Counted from the first letter of the stretch, positions 1 to 12,386 are shown. The stretch: 64,000 nt of DNA from Lucifuga dentata (GCA_014773175.1 VXCM01001559.1:1-64000); one strand, 5' to 3'. Numbers and translations: made by a program. The notes: a model not told the origin generated them from the letters alone.

Positions 1-502
1 TTATTCGGGCTTGGGACCGGCACAAGGAGGACACTGGCTTGTGCCCCCTTGAGGCTGCATTAAAAATGATTAAAGTATGATTGTTTTAAAGTAAACCACA
101 AACAGAAAAACAAAAGAAAAGAAGAAAAAAGAAAAGACTGCACTGCATGAGGCTTTTACAGATTTATTTCATCTCACAGCTGTTCATTGGTCGATTGTAT
201 TTTTAATTATTTTACAAGATTAGCAAAGAGTCCAGAAAGAAAGACTTTACCTCTGGTAAAGTCTTTCTCTTCCCTATTTTCCACAAATGGTATTTAACTT
301 TTCCACATTTAAACACATAAGGATCCCAGACATACACATGATGTTATTCTTACTATTACTTATGATGACGTGAGGATGCAAACCTGAACTCTAAACCTGA
401 GCCAGCGACTTATAAAAGCACCAAAGAAGAATAAATTTACTCTTGTCTGAATACAATTACACATAATATGGACATAAAAGAACTCTCTCTCTCTCTCACT
501 CA

Positions 503-539
<37 letters not shown>

Positions 540-2163
540 TCCCCTGAGCTAAGATGTAAATCGATAAGTTGACTGCGTGAAGCAGATAGATGGACGTTTC
601 TGTCCTGTGAGACAAACAGCTTCTGTTATATCAATAATATTAATAGTCAGCAAACCATTGTTCTACAGTTATTCAGTTAGGATGGATCATCTATGAAATG
701 AGAGGAAAATTGATCAAAAATACAAAGTCATTATTGCTGGTTAAAGATGATAACTAATGAATCTGCTGATTTAGTCCTAATAATTTGAAATTTATGAATT
801 TTTAAAAATCTGTATAATAATCATCATATCCCTGTAATATTCTTTAAGGTAAGTCTGCTGTATTTAATGACTTTATCATCCTTAATATCATTAAATAGTT
901 TATTTGCAAAAATAGATAACTTTTAAAGAAAATGTAAAAAAAAAAAAAACCTGATTATTTTAGTGTGTAATAAAAATAATAAAAAAAAATAATAAAAATG
1001 AAACTGATGACGGATTCAAATAAAAAAAAAATCTAAATGAATTAACAAAACACAAGCAATGTATCATTTTATTGATATTAAAATGCACAGTATAAAATAA
1101 AGTACAGTAATTATGTATAACAAAAAAACTGGAATTTATCTGTTTGTGCAAATGAGCTCATTTGTGGCTGTTGTGCATCGTTAATTTTCTCGTGACATTT
1201 GCTTTTCTCTTTTCTTCTAATGAGGCACATTTATTAAAGACTAATGTTATTATGGAGGATCATATGATTGGTGGAGACTGAAACATCCAGCCTGAAGCTT
1301 CCAAATAAGTGATTTACAGAATAAAACATGTCACAGCACCTAAAGACATCAAGGTAACTAGAGAATCATTTGTTTATTTGATTTGCAGCCTAAAAATTGA
1401 CACTATCCCAGATTTTTTTTTTTTATTACAGTTTCTAATTACAATTTTGAGGTTTAACTTGTTTTTTTTTTTTTCTATTTTAGGTAAAATTAGACTTTTC
1501 TTACATTTCAGAGGGAAATATTGTACGTTTCACTCCACTACATTTATTAGATGGCTGTATGGACTTTACATTTATGTTCAGTGTGAGCTCAGATTATTAA
1601 TACAAGGCTGATTGAAAAGTTCTGAGCCCTATCCATAATGATGATGTCAGCAGGTTTGTAACTTTTTTTCAAGTTCAGAGTTATCAAAGGGTTCATGAGT
1701 TGTACAAGATGGTCAGACTAGACCAACATGTAGTGATTTTTCATACTTTTTTAAGTTATAGACACTGTAACTTAATGGAAATAGAAATAGAAAAGAGCGC
1801 CTACCTACAAAAACTTAAACTACACCAAAAGAAATTCCAAAGTGAAAATCAGATGAACTTTATTTAATGTAAGCTGCAAATTATGATATTATTATTATTA
1901 TGAATTATATAAGTACTTTTGGCCACTCAGACTTTCACCTCTTCCCAAACATAAAAAAGTTTTTTGTTAGAAGCTTTGACCTCAGATCGTGACATCATAC
2001 CAGCTGTGGAGGATTTCTCAGATGAAACTTCTCATCACTTAACTGAGCTCCAGTTTTAGGGGATTTCCACAAATCTTCAATATGAATACTTGAGTACATG
2101 AAGGCTAGTTTGAATGGTTTACTTGAACTGAAGTATTTTCCAGTACTTTTACTTTTTTTCCAT

Positions 2164-2195
<32 letters not shown>

Positions 2196-2220
2196 TCCCC
2201 CCTACTTTTCGGGCAGAGCT
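1..2220. other. AT-rich upstream region without a gene
   Basis: No host coding region can be supported here; the ORFs are short and low in complexity. It holds a CT/CA microsatellite near 483-538, several poly-A and poly-T runs, and at about 1921-2022 a dispersed fragment that recurs at about 20634-20728 (both contain the phrase TCTTCCCAAACAT and, further on, CTGTGGAGGATTT). The last 60 bases before the CART promoter are a long poly-T run (about 2168-2194). Confidence 0.6.
483..538. repeat. (CT)n(CA)n microsatellite
   Basis: A CT run changes directly into a CA run interrupted once by a TA step. Confidence 0.9.
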
Positions 2221-2227
2221 ATGACTC

Positions 2228-2235
2228 TATATAAG
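2228..2235 (+). promoter_or_regulatory. TATA box of the first CART gene
   Basis: TATATAAG lies about 118 bases before the ATG at 2353, so a start site near 2260 gives a short leader. A poly-T tract of about 27 bases sits just upstream. Confidence 0.65.
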
Positions 2236-2352
2236 AGAGCAGGAGGTCGCTGCGTGGAGGAGAATATTCTCTGGATTCCTCTGCTCCTACAGGTCGGTAC
2301 CTGCTGTCTCATACCGGGACTTCCGCCCTCCTCCAGCACCGGGACCAGCACC

Positions 2353-3509
2353 ATGAACAGCTCTGGGATGCTGCACGGTCTGCTGTGCGTGGGCCTGCTG
2401 TCCGCGCTGTGTCACGGCCAGGCCTCCCACGAAGTCTCCACCGAGGAGTTTAGAGAGGAGAAACTGGAATCCACCGCAGATAAAGAGCTGGTCAGTATCA
2501 CACAGACCGATAAAGAGGAAGAGGAGGAAGTGGAGGTGATCGTAATGTGTGAAGGTCAAAGTGTCACAGCATCATATGACTTTTTAAAAACTTCAATCCG
2601 CCTCAATTTTCAGAAGAAATTCTGCTGTGTGGAAGATTATTGACATTCAGTTTTTAATGTACATCATGTTCACATACAGCAAAAAGGAAAACGCATCTCA
2701 CTTTTATCATCAGATAATTTATTGTGTGTGTTCAAGAGTTTGTAGGCCTAAACATCTGCACCTCATCTTTCTTTTATTTGTCATTTTTGTTGGTTTAGTG
2801 TCATGCCAGACGTGATAAATCTAGAATTCCTAAATTTTTAAAATCATTCAGTCATACAAGCATGTTCAGGGTACTTGTTAAACCTAATAGAATTAACAAC
2901 AGCTCTGGGTTTTTTTTTTTGTTTTTTTTTTTGTGTGTGTGTGGAAAGTTTATGGAAATATAATATACTTTTTATAATTGCATTTGATAACAATGACAGG
3001 ATCAGAGCTGACTGATATTTTTTTTTTTTTTTTTTTTTTTGGAACAGGTAGAAGCTCTGGAGGCTCTGCTGGGCAGCATGGAGAACCAGGTTTCCACAGA
3101 GAAGAGAGGGAGCATCCCACTGGTAACTTCACTTTATCCTTTAATGCTCATCCCTTCACAATTTCTTAAAAAAAAAAAAAAAAAAANTAAAAAAAAAAAA
3201 AAAAAAGAATTCAAACAGAATTTCTCCAAACATTGTAATGATGTTTTAGATTAAATTAGATTAGTATTGTCCCAGAGAGAAACTTGTCTTAGTCACAGTG
3301 CTGCTGTACATCAAATACATAATTTAACATTACAGATTAAAAAAATAACAGATTAAAAAAAACAGCTGCTCAGACCAAATAAATATTCAGAATAAACACA
3401 AAATGCACAACTTGCTCATAAGGGTAACAACTTGAAATCACATCTAATGTACTCAATACATGCTGCATGCACTAACCCATGATAGCTTATAACATTTCTT
3501 ATATTCCAC

Positions 3510-3548
<39 letters not shown>

Positions 3549-3580
3549 TGGTCTGCAGATTGGGCTGTTGTTTGAATGCN

Positions 3581-3616
<36 letters not shown>

Positions 3617-4360
3617 TGGTCTGCAGATTGGGCTGTTGTTTGAATGCCATTTTCTTCATGCCCTCTGTGTCTTTAGCTGCACTGACAGGTCAGTACAGCT
3701 CCTCCTGTCCTGTAAAGTGGTGACAGTGTGATCTGGTTATTTGTTCAAACTCCCTCAGTTGTCATCGCTCTGCCCGTTTCTCCACTTTAATTAAACAAGC
3801 AACAATATACCAGTAATTAAAAGATAAGAGGAAAATGCAGACAACATGTTTTTTTCACTAGGTGCAATTACAGACTAATCAAGATTATGGCAAAAGTCCA
3901 ATTAGCTGAAGGAGAACAGCTAAAAGTCCTCCTGTAAATGACTGAGGAGTTTATTTGTGTAGCACATTTCATAAACAGAGTCAATTAAAAGTCCTTTATA
4001 GCAACATAAAAGTACACTTGAAGGTTAAGATGAGAAGAAAATCATTTTTAAACAACAGGGTTAATTTAAAAAAAAAAAAAGTAAATGCAGTTAAAATAAA
4101 AGAGAACATCCTGAAAGTTCAGTGTGAACTTGGCTATATATCTTTATGAATATAGATTTAATATGTTCTGACAAGCAAATTGGCTAAAATTAATCCAAAA
4201 TCAAAACAATAATGACAATTCATGAATCCAAAGTTTCTGTCAATATCTGTTTATATATCTCCAGATGTAAAAAAGAATACATCTGTATAAAAGCTCTCTC
4301 TCTCTCTCTGTCTGTCTCTGTCTGTCTCTTCCTCTCTTTCTCTTGCTCGCTCTCTCTTTG

Positions 4361-4392
<32 letters not shown>

Positions 4393-4535
4393 TCTCTCCT
4401 CTCTCTCTCTCTCTCTCCCTCTCTCAGTGTGGAATGGGTGACAGGTGTGCCATGAAATTCGGGCCTCGCATCGGGAAGCTCTGTGACTGCGGCAGAGGAT
4501 CCAGCTGTAACACGTACCTGCTCAAGTGCATCTGA
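2353..4535 (+). CDS. cart: CART neuropeptide precursor, divergent paralog (three exons)
   Basis: Coding exons are 2353-2490, 3048-3122 and 4428-4535, all phase 0 with GT-AG borders, giving 106 residues. The start at 2353 opens a classic signal peptide (MNSSGMLHGLLCVGLLSALC, cleavage probably after HG). Exon 3 encodes the cystine-knot-like CART domain: six cysteines, beginning CGMGDRC and ending LLKCI, with the family motif RIGKLCDC. CART peptides are secreted neuropeptides acting in appetite, stress and reward circuits. Odd points: exon 2 is three codons shorter than the second copy's, and only one dibasic pair (EKR) remains before the first cysteine, equivalent to the canonical KK before YGQVPM. 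Predicted mature peptide is about 40 residues. The paralog at 26914-28084 is closer to mammalian CART. Which numbered teleost cart this is cannot be decided without a tree. Confidence 0.9.
3243..3420. repeat. Interspersed repeat fragment in CART intron 2
   Basis: AT-rich block with a phrase like 'TTAGATTAGTATTGTCCCAGAG' in part and two near-identical AACAGATTAAAAAA units. It resembles 3' ends of teleost retroposons; the family is inferred, not proven. About 30 bases upstream a homopolymer-A assembly gap (N at 3187) separates it from exon 2. Confidence 0.35.
3512..3648. repeat. (AAT)n microsatellite with N-flanked 68-bp duplication
   Basis: An (ATA)n run followed by a unique tail ending TTTGAATGC occurs at 3512-3579 and again at 3581-3648, separated by one N at 3580. 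The exact copy around a single N indicates unmerged contig ends, so there is probably one microsatellite here rather than two. Confidence 0.85.
4291..4427 (+). repeat. (CT)n microsatellite forming the CART exon 3 acceptor tract
   Basis: About 135 bases of almost pure CT, with occasional GT and CC steps, run directly into the acceptor CTCTCAG at 4427. The repeat is therefore the polypyrimidine tract of the exon that encodes the entire bioactive CART domain. Confidence 0.9.
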
Positions 4536-4861
4536 ACCGCTGCAGGTGTTGACTTTTTTTTTTCCTGAAACAGGTGGTCACATGCGCAGGAGTGCACGTC
4601 CCTCGTGACCTCCACATGCTGCACAGCTTCCAAGTTAGAATCATCATTTAGAACCATTTCCTGTTGTTGTTTCCTTAGGAAGAGCATGGATGTTGTTGCA
4701 CATAAATGTTTCCTGTCCAAAAAAATAACATAGTTCTTTTGTTTCTTTTCCTATATTGAAGGATTATGTCAATTGTTTTTACATTGGTGTTAAATTTCAG
4801 GGATATGCTACAAATTTTGGATGAAAAAATACTTTGGAATTTGCAGTTGTGTGTTCACATA

Positions 4862-4867
4862 AATAAA
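4862..4867 (+). terminator. Poly(A) signal of the first CART gene
   Basis: AATAAA about 330 bases after the stop codon; the GT-rich downstream element TTTGTTGTCTCAG follows at about 4909. Confidence 0.6.
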
Positions 4868-4922
4868 TATGTGCATTAAAGCAGTCATTTACTCCCATTG
4901 TACTGTGATTTGTTGTCTCAGT

Positions 4923-5034
4923 TAATTTCTTGATGCTAATCCAGGTTTTGAGAAAAAAAAAAAACCCCAGATATTTANTAATTTCTTGATGCTAATCCAG
5001 GTTTTGAGAAAAAAAAAAAAACCCAGATATTTAT
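4923..5034. repeat. N-flanked ~55-bp duplication
   Basis: Blocks starting TAATTTCTTGATGC and ending GATATTTA lie at 4923-4977 and about 4979-5034 around N at 4978, differing only at the poly-A/C boundary. Likely an assembly overlap artefact. Confidence 0.8.
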
Positions 5035-5620
5035 TTGATCATTCCATAACAAAAATCCATGTTTTCAAAGGAAATATGTTTTTATTTTGACATTTCATAT
5101 TCTGATATCTTGTGATTTTCTACTGGAGATGTAAATATTTCAGTTCAAGGATCATACAGGATCATATATAACTGACTAATGACCTTTTTTTTTTTTAAGA
5201 TTTGGCATCCGTTTTTGGTCAGTTGGTTAAAAATATGTACTTTGAACTCCATCATGGTGGTGGTGGTGATGGGGTTTACATGATGGTGTGTGGAAGTATT
5301 TGACTTGCTTCCAACTGCTGACATGCTAAGAAACACAAGTGGCTGTTTAAGGCCATCCATCCAGCAGGGGGCGCCCTAACAAGGATTTAGTCATCCTAAA
5401 ATACATTTTGATGGCTTTAGAATTAAAAACCCTTTGAAATGATTTACTTGAAAACATTCACATATTAATGAATTAATAAGTTCAACTATTTGGACTTGTT
5501 TCATGAGGTCAGAGTTTCCGTAGCAACAAGGTTTGACAAAATTTGCATTTTGGGGCAACCTTTTATTGTCCACAGTGTCATTGTCTTCATGTTGGTCATG
5601 CTGTGTCATAAAGCATCACA

Positions 5621-5636
5621 TTTTTAGGTGTTGTAT

Positions 5637-5728
<92 letters not shown>

Positions 5729-5773
5729 GTTGTTGTGTTGTGTGTTGATGTGTTTGCAATTAAAACAAAGTAA

Positions 5774-5818
<45 letters not shown>

Positions 5819-5925
5819 TACATATACACACACATATATACAACACCTAAAAAATTATATATACATACACATATATATATAGTTACTTTGTATGTTTTAG
5901 TTGCAAACACACATCAACATATTTG
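5621..5925. repeat. CA/TATC/TG microsatellite cluster with interleaved inverted arms
   Basis: The motif TTTTTAGGTGTTGTATGC (about 5621) returns inverted at about 5838-5858. A second block, GTTGATGTGTTTGCAATTAA (about 5736), returns inverted at about 5890-5920. The arms alternate as A, B, A', B' around (CA)n at 5639-5674, (TATC)n at 5675-5728 and (TG)n at 5783-5813. This suggests an inverted duplication of a locus containing a microsatellite. Confidence 0.7.
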
Positions 5926-7206
5926 GGTTTCCACCTGATATTTTTTTCATTATTTCTTTCCTTTTTGTTTTTAGTTGGCAAATGAACATTCAGTAAAAAT
6001 ATAAGTAAAGGAGAGTAAAACATACTACTATACATGCACACATACAGTGTTCATCCGTACAGCAGAAATTTCAAAATGTACATTTAAGGGAAAGTTCCCT
6101 TAAAAAGAAAACTTTACATTTCTTTTTTGAATATCAGTGGCGAAAATAGAAAGGAAACGTGATGAGAGAAACAAACGTTAAAGCTGGCATTCAGAGCCAA
6201 CATGACTCATAAAACTTTAGTAAGGATGAGCTCAGAAAACATTTTCAGAATACATTTTACAAAATGACCTTTAAGAAAAATGGCCCCCTACCTCCTTCAG
6301 GGTGGGTGCGCCCCATGATGCACACATTTATTCACAGCTCATATTAAATATAAACAATTCATAATGAGTTTTTGCCGTATTTCATTGCAAACTGTGACCA
6401 AATGAAAGCGAAGAATCCAGCTGTGACAAAAAGCCAAGCTTATTGAAAATGAAAAAATGTCAAACACAGAAAGGCTATTTTCAATTTGTTCCAGGAATCT
6501 TAATCTGTGGAACCATTAAGGACTGAAAAGCTTGTTTACTGTAAAGGTCCTTCGGCTCCTTTTAGCTTTTAAAGAGTCGTTTAATTTTTCCCTCATTCGC
6601 TGCCTGAAGCTGGTCAGTGTGCAATAAAAAGAAGCCATTGCTCAGTAGAAAGTGTTATTGCTGAATTCTGCTTGGCTCAAGCTTCTTTTTTTTTTTCTTC
6701 TACTGAGTGACATGTTACTCACAGATCAGTTTCCTTTTGCTGAATCAGTTTATGACTATTATAAAAACATTAGGTGCTTTAACTGCTGCTGCCAACTTCC
6801 AAATGATGATTTAGTACTTTGATCATATCCCATTCATCATCCATCCACCATCCATTCGTCTATCATCCATTCATTCATCCATCTATCATCCATCCATTCA
6901 TCCATTCTCCACCATCCAAGACATCATCCAAACCATAAAATAGAAAGTAAATCATACACATTTCAAAATGGAGTGTGTGTGGATCATAATGACTTTTAAA
7001 CAGCATCAGATCTTTACATCCTGAATACTGTACATGAACATCAATAAATCAGAGAGCATCTATTTGTTCTGATCGTTGACCATTTCAGAGGTTGATATTG
7101 ATTATTGGGGGTTTCCTTTGTCACGTTTCTAACAGACGGCACAATTTTATGTCTCCCTAGAGACACAGAGATATGTGGAGCAATTACAGTCAGTGACTTT
7201 GTATTA

Positions 7207-7226
7207 CTTTGTTTACAACCTCTCAG

Positions 7227-7267
<41 letters not shown>
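7207..7267. repeat. (GA)n microsatellite
   Basis: GAGAGA run of about 50 bases with few interruptions. Confidence 0.9.
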
Positions 7268-7269
<2 letters not shown>

Positions 7270-7714
7270 TTCAGGGAGCAGTTGGATCAGCAGTTAACCT
7301 TTGACCCTGTGATGAAATGCCGTAGGAGTCCATATGACTGATGCTCCCTCGATTGATGCTTTCCCTCTGGTCTCTCTATTCCTTTAGACTGACACTGAAT
7401 TACAAATTTGATGAATCCCACAAAAACGGAATGAGAGAAAATCTGCATCCAGAACAGAACTCGTCATTCAGAATAAAATCCCTGTCCACTTTACTGATAC
7501 TTCCTCAGTTAAGCGGCCGAATGGACACTAAAGCAGAAACTATATGTGGCCTATGAATTTTGTTCTGAAAGGCAGACGGGATAAAAAAAAAAATAAAAAT
7601 AAAAATCACAAGACAAGATAAAACATAGGCTACATCAATTTAAATTAAGCACATTTTTGCTTGGGCCAATTCTGACTCAAGAGTTGGAAGAAACTGGATT
7701 ATTAAAATAAATGG

Positions 7715-7762
7715 GGTGTGTGTGTGTGTGTGTGTGTGTGTGTNGGGGGGGGGGGGGGGTGA
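7715..7762. repeat. (TG)n then poly-G with single-N gap
   Basis: A TG run ends at N (7744), followed by about 17 Gs. The gap length is unreliable. Confidence 0.8.
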
Positions 7763-8427
7763 CAAAATTTACATTTGTATATATAAAAGTACACTATTTA
7801 CATAAAAATTGGCAGTGAACCTTATTATCATATTGATACAATTATGTCTTATTCCAAAGAAAAAGATAAAGTGCTGACCTGCCATGTCCACATATTTGGC
7901 AATAAATGAATTTGTAGGATAAAACTGTGCATTATGTTAAGTAAATAAATTCTCTTAATGTAAATTTTCTATCTACTGTTTTTCATTTGGCATCGAAATA
8001 CTGCAAATTATATAACATCAGAATGATTTCAATGTAACAAAGTAGAAAAATATTTGTGTATTCACATATGCTTTTATTTTTAGACGTTAAACTCCAAGAA
8101 ATCCTGATGGTTGTCACAGGATGAAATAGCGCCGCCTGCTGGAAATGAACCCAAACTGACGCGGCTTTCCCACAGGATTCCCAGTTTTCCACTGGATTTT
8201 AAGACTCAAACTGATTCAGGCATAGTGTTTTTACATATTTACATATCTATCTCATTTCATTTCCTGATGTTTGATATTTCCAAATGCATTCTCTGCATTT
8301 TGTGAAGGATATTAAATATGATAACAACATAAGCAACATCACACTTGCTGCTGTTACACCCTCTTTCTTTTTCTCGTCCATCAAACTCTTTCTGAAGTAA
8401 TGCAGCCTTCAATCATTCTTTGTGTTT

Positions 8428-8655
8428 ATACAAATCAAGTTTATTTGAGTAGCCCAATATCACACACACAATGTCTCAAAGGGCTTTACAGACCTACACA
8501 TCAATGGTTCCTGGCCCAGCCCAAGCTCTCTAAAAAGATGAGGAAAAACTCCTTAAAAAATCACCTGAACATGTAAAAATGGAAGAAACCTTGGGAGAGT
8601 CTATTCAAAGAGAATTCCCTCTCTTCAAACGGCTGGGCAAGCAATAAATACATGT
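8428..8655. repeat. Teleost interspersed repeat (pond of 'TTTATTTGAGTAGCCCAATATC' type)
   Basis: Begins with AAGTTTATTTGAGTAGCCC, then TCTCAAAGGGCTTTACAG, GAGGAAAAACTCC and GGAAGAAACCTTGGGAGAG. These phrases in this order are typical of a common fish interspersed repeat. The class is not assigned. The flanking block at 8690-9190 (phrases CAGAAGCAGAACTCAG, CGGTCAAAACCAGGCAGAC) may be another repeat. Confidence 0.6.
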
Positions 8656-10052
8656 TCTTCCATTTACTGTTAAAGTGACTACACCTGTCAGAACTCAGGT
8701 TTAAGATCCAGAAGCAGAACTCAGATACACAGATGAGGTATAAAAAACAGTCTTTACTTGGATCACAAATAAATACAGAGCAGTTCAAGTAGGGAAAGGT
8801 TATTTACTGGGTGTGGGGTCAGGCTGAGGTCTGTAACAGAGAGGGTCAGTAGAGAATTCAAAAGGGCGATGCAAGAATCAGAAATCATAGTCCAGGTTTA
8901 CGGTCAAAACCAGGCAGACTAGCAAACAAACAAAACGAGAGAAACTAAAAATCAGCAAGGCAGGAGAAAAGGGGTCAGGAATGTAGGAAAAAACAGAATG
9001 CTGGAACCCTCAAATAGGACTTCAGAGACGATCTGGCACAGAATGAGTGGAGAAAATCCACTGTGGGCCTGATGAAATGAGAAACAGGCATGAGAGTCAG
9101 GTGGTGCAGGTGGAGGCAGGAAAGCTCGATGGTGACAGCTGAAGAAGAACAACAGGCTCTGACATTCCACGTATGTTAGAAACAATAGAAACAGATGATA
9201 CTGAATATGCAGGATAAAATCAGGACGTCACCGTGACGACGCCACAACATCATCGCCACCTGCTGAGCAAGAAGAGATTAGCCTCCTCCTAACCACAGGC
9301 CTGAGCTCTGCTACCACTCTGTTCAATTCAATCCAATTCAAAAGACTTTATGAATCCTCAAGAGGAAATTAAAAGCATGTAGGTCAGCAAACAACAACAT
9401 GAATTGACACAGACTTCATGCAGAACACCANTAAAAGCATGTAGGTCAGCAAACAACAACATGAATTGACACAGACTTCATGCAGAACACCAAATAAAGT
9501 GAAAAAAAGATTCTGATTCTTCAGCTTTCACCAACTGTGATATTTGCAGAAAGACGAGCTACAACATCACAAAACTGTTCAAACATTCAGTTAATCAGCA
9601 GCTAATCAATATTATTATTGTTGTCATTATTGTTAAGTAAGCATATCCTCTTGTGCCGGATGTTTGCTGTTTTCTGTCAAGATACTTTTATCTAAGTAGA
9701 TTAAAGTAATAAACCAGATTAAATTAGAGGCTGATACACTCACATCACATGCAAAGGATGAAGCTCCACAGAGGTTTTATGACACATAAATAATGTGTCT
9801 GAAACTGCAACACGTGGATGTCTTAATGGCACTGAAGTAGCAGTTACCACACATGATGATAAGGTTTTTGGTGTTAAAGTTGTCATGGGATTAGTGATGC
9901 TCTAGTGCCACAGCACAGCAAACTAATTATGCTTTATCCAACACTTTATCAAAATGCTCAGGAACTGAAAATTATAAATGAAAGGTCTCCAAACAGTGAT
10001 CGTTCCTGGAGTTGATGATGTGGATGTAAGAACCATGCTGTACAGTACACCG
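8656..10052. other. Intergenic, no gene seen
   Basis: Only short ORFs without family features. It contains a probable repeat fragment (about 8690-9190), a retroposon-like 3' end near 9328-9370 and the N-flanked duplication at 9370-9492. Confidence 0.5.
9370..9492. repeat. N-flanked 61-bp duplication
   Basis: Identical blocks at 9370-9430 and 9432-9492, beginning TAAAAGCATGTAGGTC, around N at 9431; probable assembly overlap. Confidence 0.85.
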
Positions 10053-10060
10053 TATGTTAT

Positions 10061-10565
10061 CAGGGGCGGACTTAGTAATTTGGGGGCCCTAGGCACACCC
10101 AAGTATTGGTATGTTTTCCTAACTGGATATATTGTTGGTATTCAAAGTCAAATCTGTGATCTACATAGGATCAAAAAATTTTTAAAAATGCAGGAAGCTA
10201 CTAACAATACACAACAACTAAATCTGATTTGTTAATATTCTCTGATGGTGTTTCACATTGGAGGATTACAGGATCCTTTATTTTTAGACAGCATATTTTT
10301 GAACTAAATTTACATACATAAAAGTTAATGAAAAAGCTGCACTTGCTGTGATGATCGTCTCATTTGTCTAGAAAAATTCTTGGGTTTTTGGCCAAGTTTA
10401 TGCAATCTAAGTATGGAATTAACAGTATACGCTAGAATAAAATGATGATTTGTACCTATTACATTGAAACAAGTAATATTTTTTTATATTTATAGTTACT
10501 GGGGGCCCTCTTAGCTGGGGGCCAGAGGGAAATGCCTGTGTTATTTATAGTAAAGTCCACCCCTG
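10061..10565. mobile_element. Non-autonomous hAT element (MITE) with 8-bp target duplication
   Basis: Ends are CAGGGGCGGACTTA and the inverted AAAGTCCACCCCTG, typical of hAT termini. TATGTTAT stands immediately before (10053-10060) and after (10566-10573) the element, a perfect 8-bp target duplication. Internal GGGGGCCCT blocks lie near both ends. No transposase is encoded in the 505 bp. The perfect duplication suggests a fairly recent insertion. Confidence 0.9.
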
Positions 10566-10573
10566 TATGTTAT

Positions 10574-12320
10574 GTATATTACACTATTATAGAATTATCT
10601 TGTGGATGATGAATGACAGAACAAACATCATATTTTAGCATTTTCCTCACAATTTGTATGTATAAGTGTGCTCTGTGGGCTGTAATCTACCTGTACATGA
10701 TGCAAAATCAAAATATGAGATGCTTCAGTCCAAGAATATCTGCAAAGACAATATTGACCTTCATCAGTTGAACTGAGCCTCAAAAAAAAAAAAAAAAAAA
10801 ANAAAAAAAAAAAAAAAAAAAAGCAAAATAAACTTCCTGTGTCAATAAATCACAGTAACACTCCAAGTTTCTGCACTAACAGTAATTCAATTCAGATTAT
10901 TCAAGCTATAAAACGTATGAAAAAATATCAATCGTGAATTCCTCTGGGCAAAATATATAATTGGGTTCTGTATTTTACATGAGAATGGCTCGATTATTGA
11001 GCTAACACAGTGTTATTAGTGTAATCTGTTAGACTGAAATGTAATTCAAATAGAACCCGAGGCATCTTTCTGTCATTTTCATTTTTATGTCTTGCTGAAT
11101 GCATTTGGGTTGCACATGTTAACGGCTGGATGCACACTGCATTGGAAATATGAGCATCAAAGGAAATGCAATTACTTGAAAATCACTCCTGCTACTCTAC
11201 TTGCAAATAATTTAATTGGGAGGCCAATAAACTGCAGATTTGGATGCAGATTGGATGCAGTCAGGAGTGGATTATTTAACTGGATAATGCTCATAAAGTT
11301 AGCAGAGGGATCAAACATAACCTTAAAGCTGCAAATCGGGGGTTTTCAGTATCACGTAGTGTTACTTCCTTCATGGTGTCTTGTAGAGACGTAAATCAGG
11401 CTTACATGTGATTTACTCTAAAATGAATTAATCTGCATGTTACATAAGAAAACATAATGGGGAAACTGCCCTTGTGTGTGTCATGAATCAGGAAATTCAT
11501 TTATGTTAAGAGCTTAGAATTAACTATTCAAAGTGCACTTTTACTCTTTCAGATGTCAGAGATGATCAGCACATCGTCTTTATTCCAGTTAAGCAGCAAA
11601 AATGTTAAATTAGTGACTATAAAAACATCACAATTTTGGTTTTGGCATCTTGTTTTAAAGACAGACTGGAGCAGACGTTTATATTTTCCTCCTGTTCAGT
11701 GTCACATTATTCTGTCATGCAGCCCAAAGCTTCAAGCTAAACTCTGTTTGGATGATGTTCTCAATGTATCAAAATAACGATACACACAATAAAGTGCACA
11801 TAAACTGACACTGCCTCCTCTTCCTCCTCCTCTATCTGCATCTTTAATCCTTTCCTGATTAATTATCATTCCAAATGACCTCACATCATACTTGACACTT
11901 TCATAGCTCTGATTAATGCAAGCTTGCTATTTCTAAACTCTGAATGATTTTTATTTTGATAAATGCTTGATGCAGATGCAGCTTCCGCATCACCGCTGCC
12001 AGTTTGTAGGAAACATGAAGCTACGTATTTAGCATTGATTGCGTTGAGCCAAAAGGTGCAGGTGATTAGTCTGCAGGCTTAAATTTTAATTTTACTTTGT
12101 TAAAATGCAATTGGATTGATTGAGCAAATGTGATGCAGAAAATGTGCAACAACAAATCCATGTTCCTCACCAATCATCACTCATGTCCCTCCTTTTTTAA
12201 TTTGCTACCAGTAGGTGGTGCTGTTTCTTTATGTTTACTCGTGAAGTCCTGTGTTCCTGTGTCAAGCAGAACGTTCCAAAATTCTAAATCAGGACAAAAA
12301 CTTAAAAAACTTTATGCTTA
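10574..12320. other. Intergenic, mostly single-copy-looking sequence
   Basis: No coding region is supported. A poly-A gap (N at 10802) lies near the left end. From about 11040 to 11400 the sequence is complex and non-repetitive, with several homeodomain- or POU-like TAATT, GCAATTA and ATGCAAAT-like words; it could be regulatory, but that is only a guess. Confidence 0.4.
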
Positions 12321-12326
12321 TTATGT

Positions 12327-12327
<1 letters not shown>

Positions 12328-12386
<59 letters not shown>

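Larger units (their letters stand above)
5035..8427. other. Intergenic, no gene seen
   Basis: No ORF here resembles a protein family. Contents: a microsatellite and inverted-repeat cluster (5621-5925), an imperfect CATC-rich simple repeat (about 6832-6920), a GA run (7207-7267), a TG run ending in a poly-G gap (N at 7744), and otherwise AT-rich single-copy-looking sequence. Confidence 0.55.

Noticed and set aside
2098..2643. 181-codon ORF including CART exon 1
   Set aside because: It begins upstream of the TATA box and reads through the exon 1 donor into the intron; only 2353-2490 is coding.
5145..5360. Short ORFs in the first intergenic interval
   Set aside because: Low complexity and without homologous features; expected by chance in AT-rich DNA.
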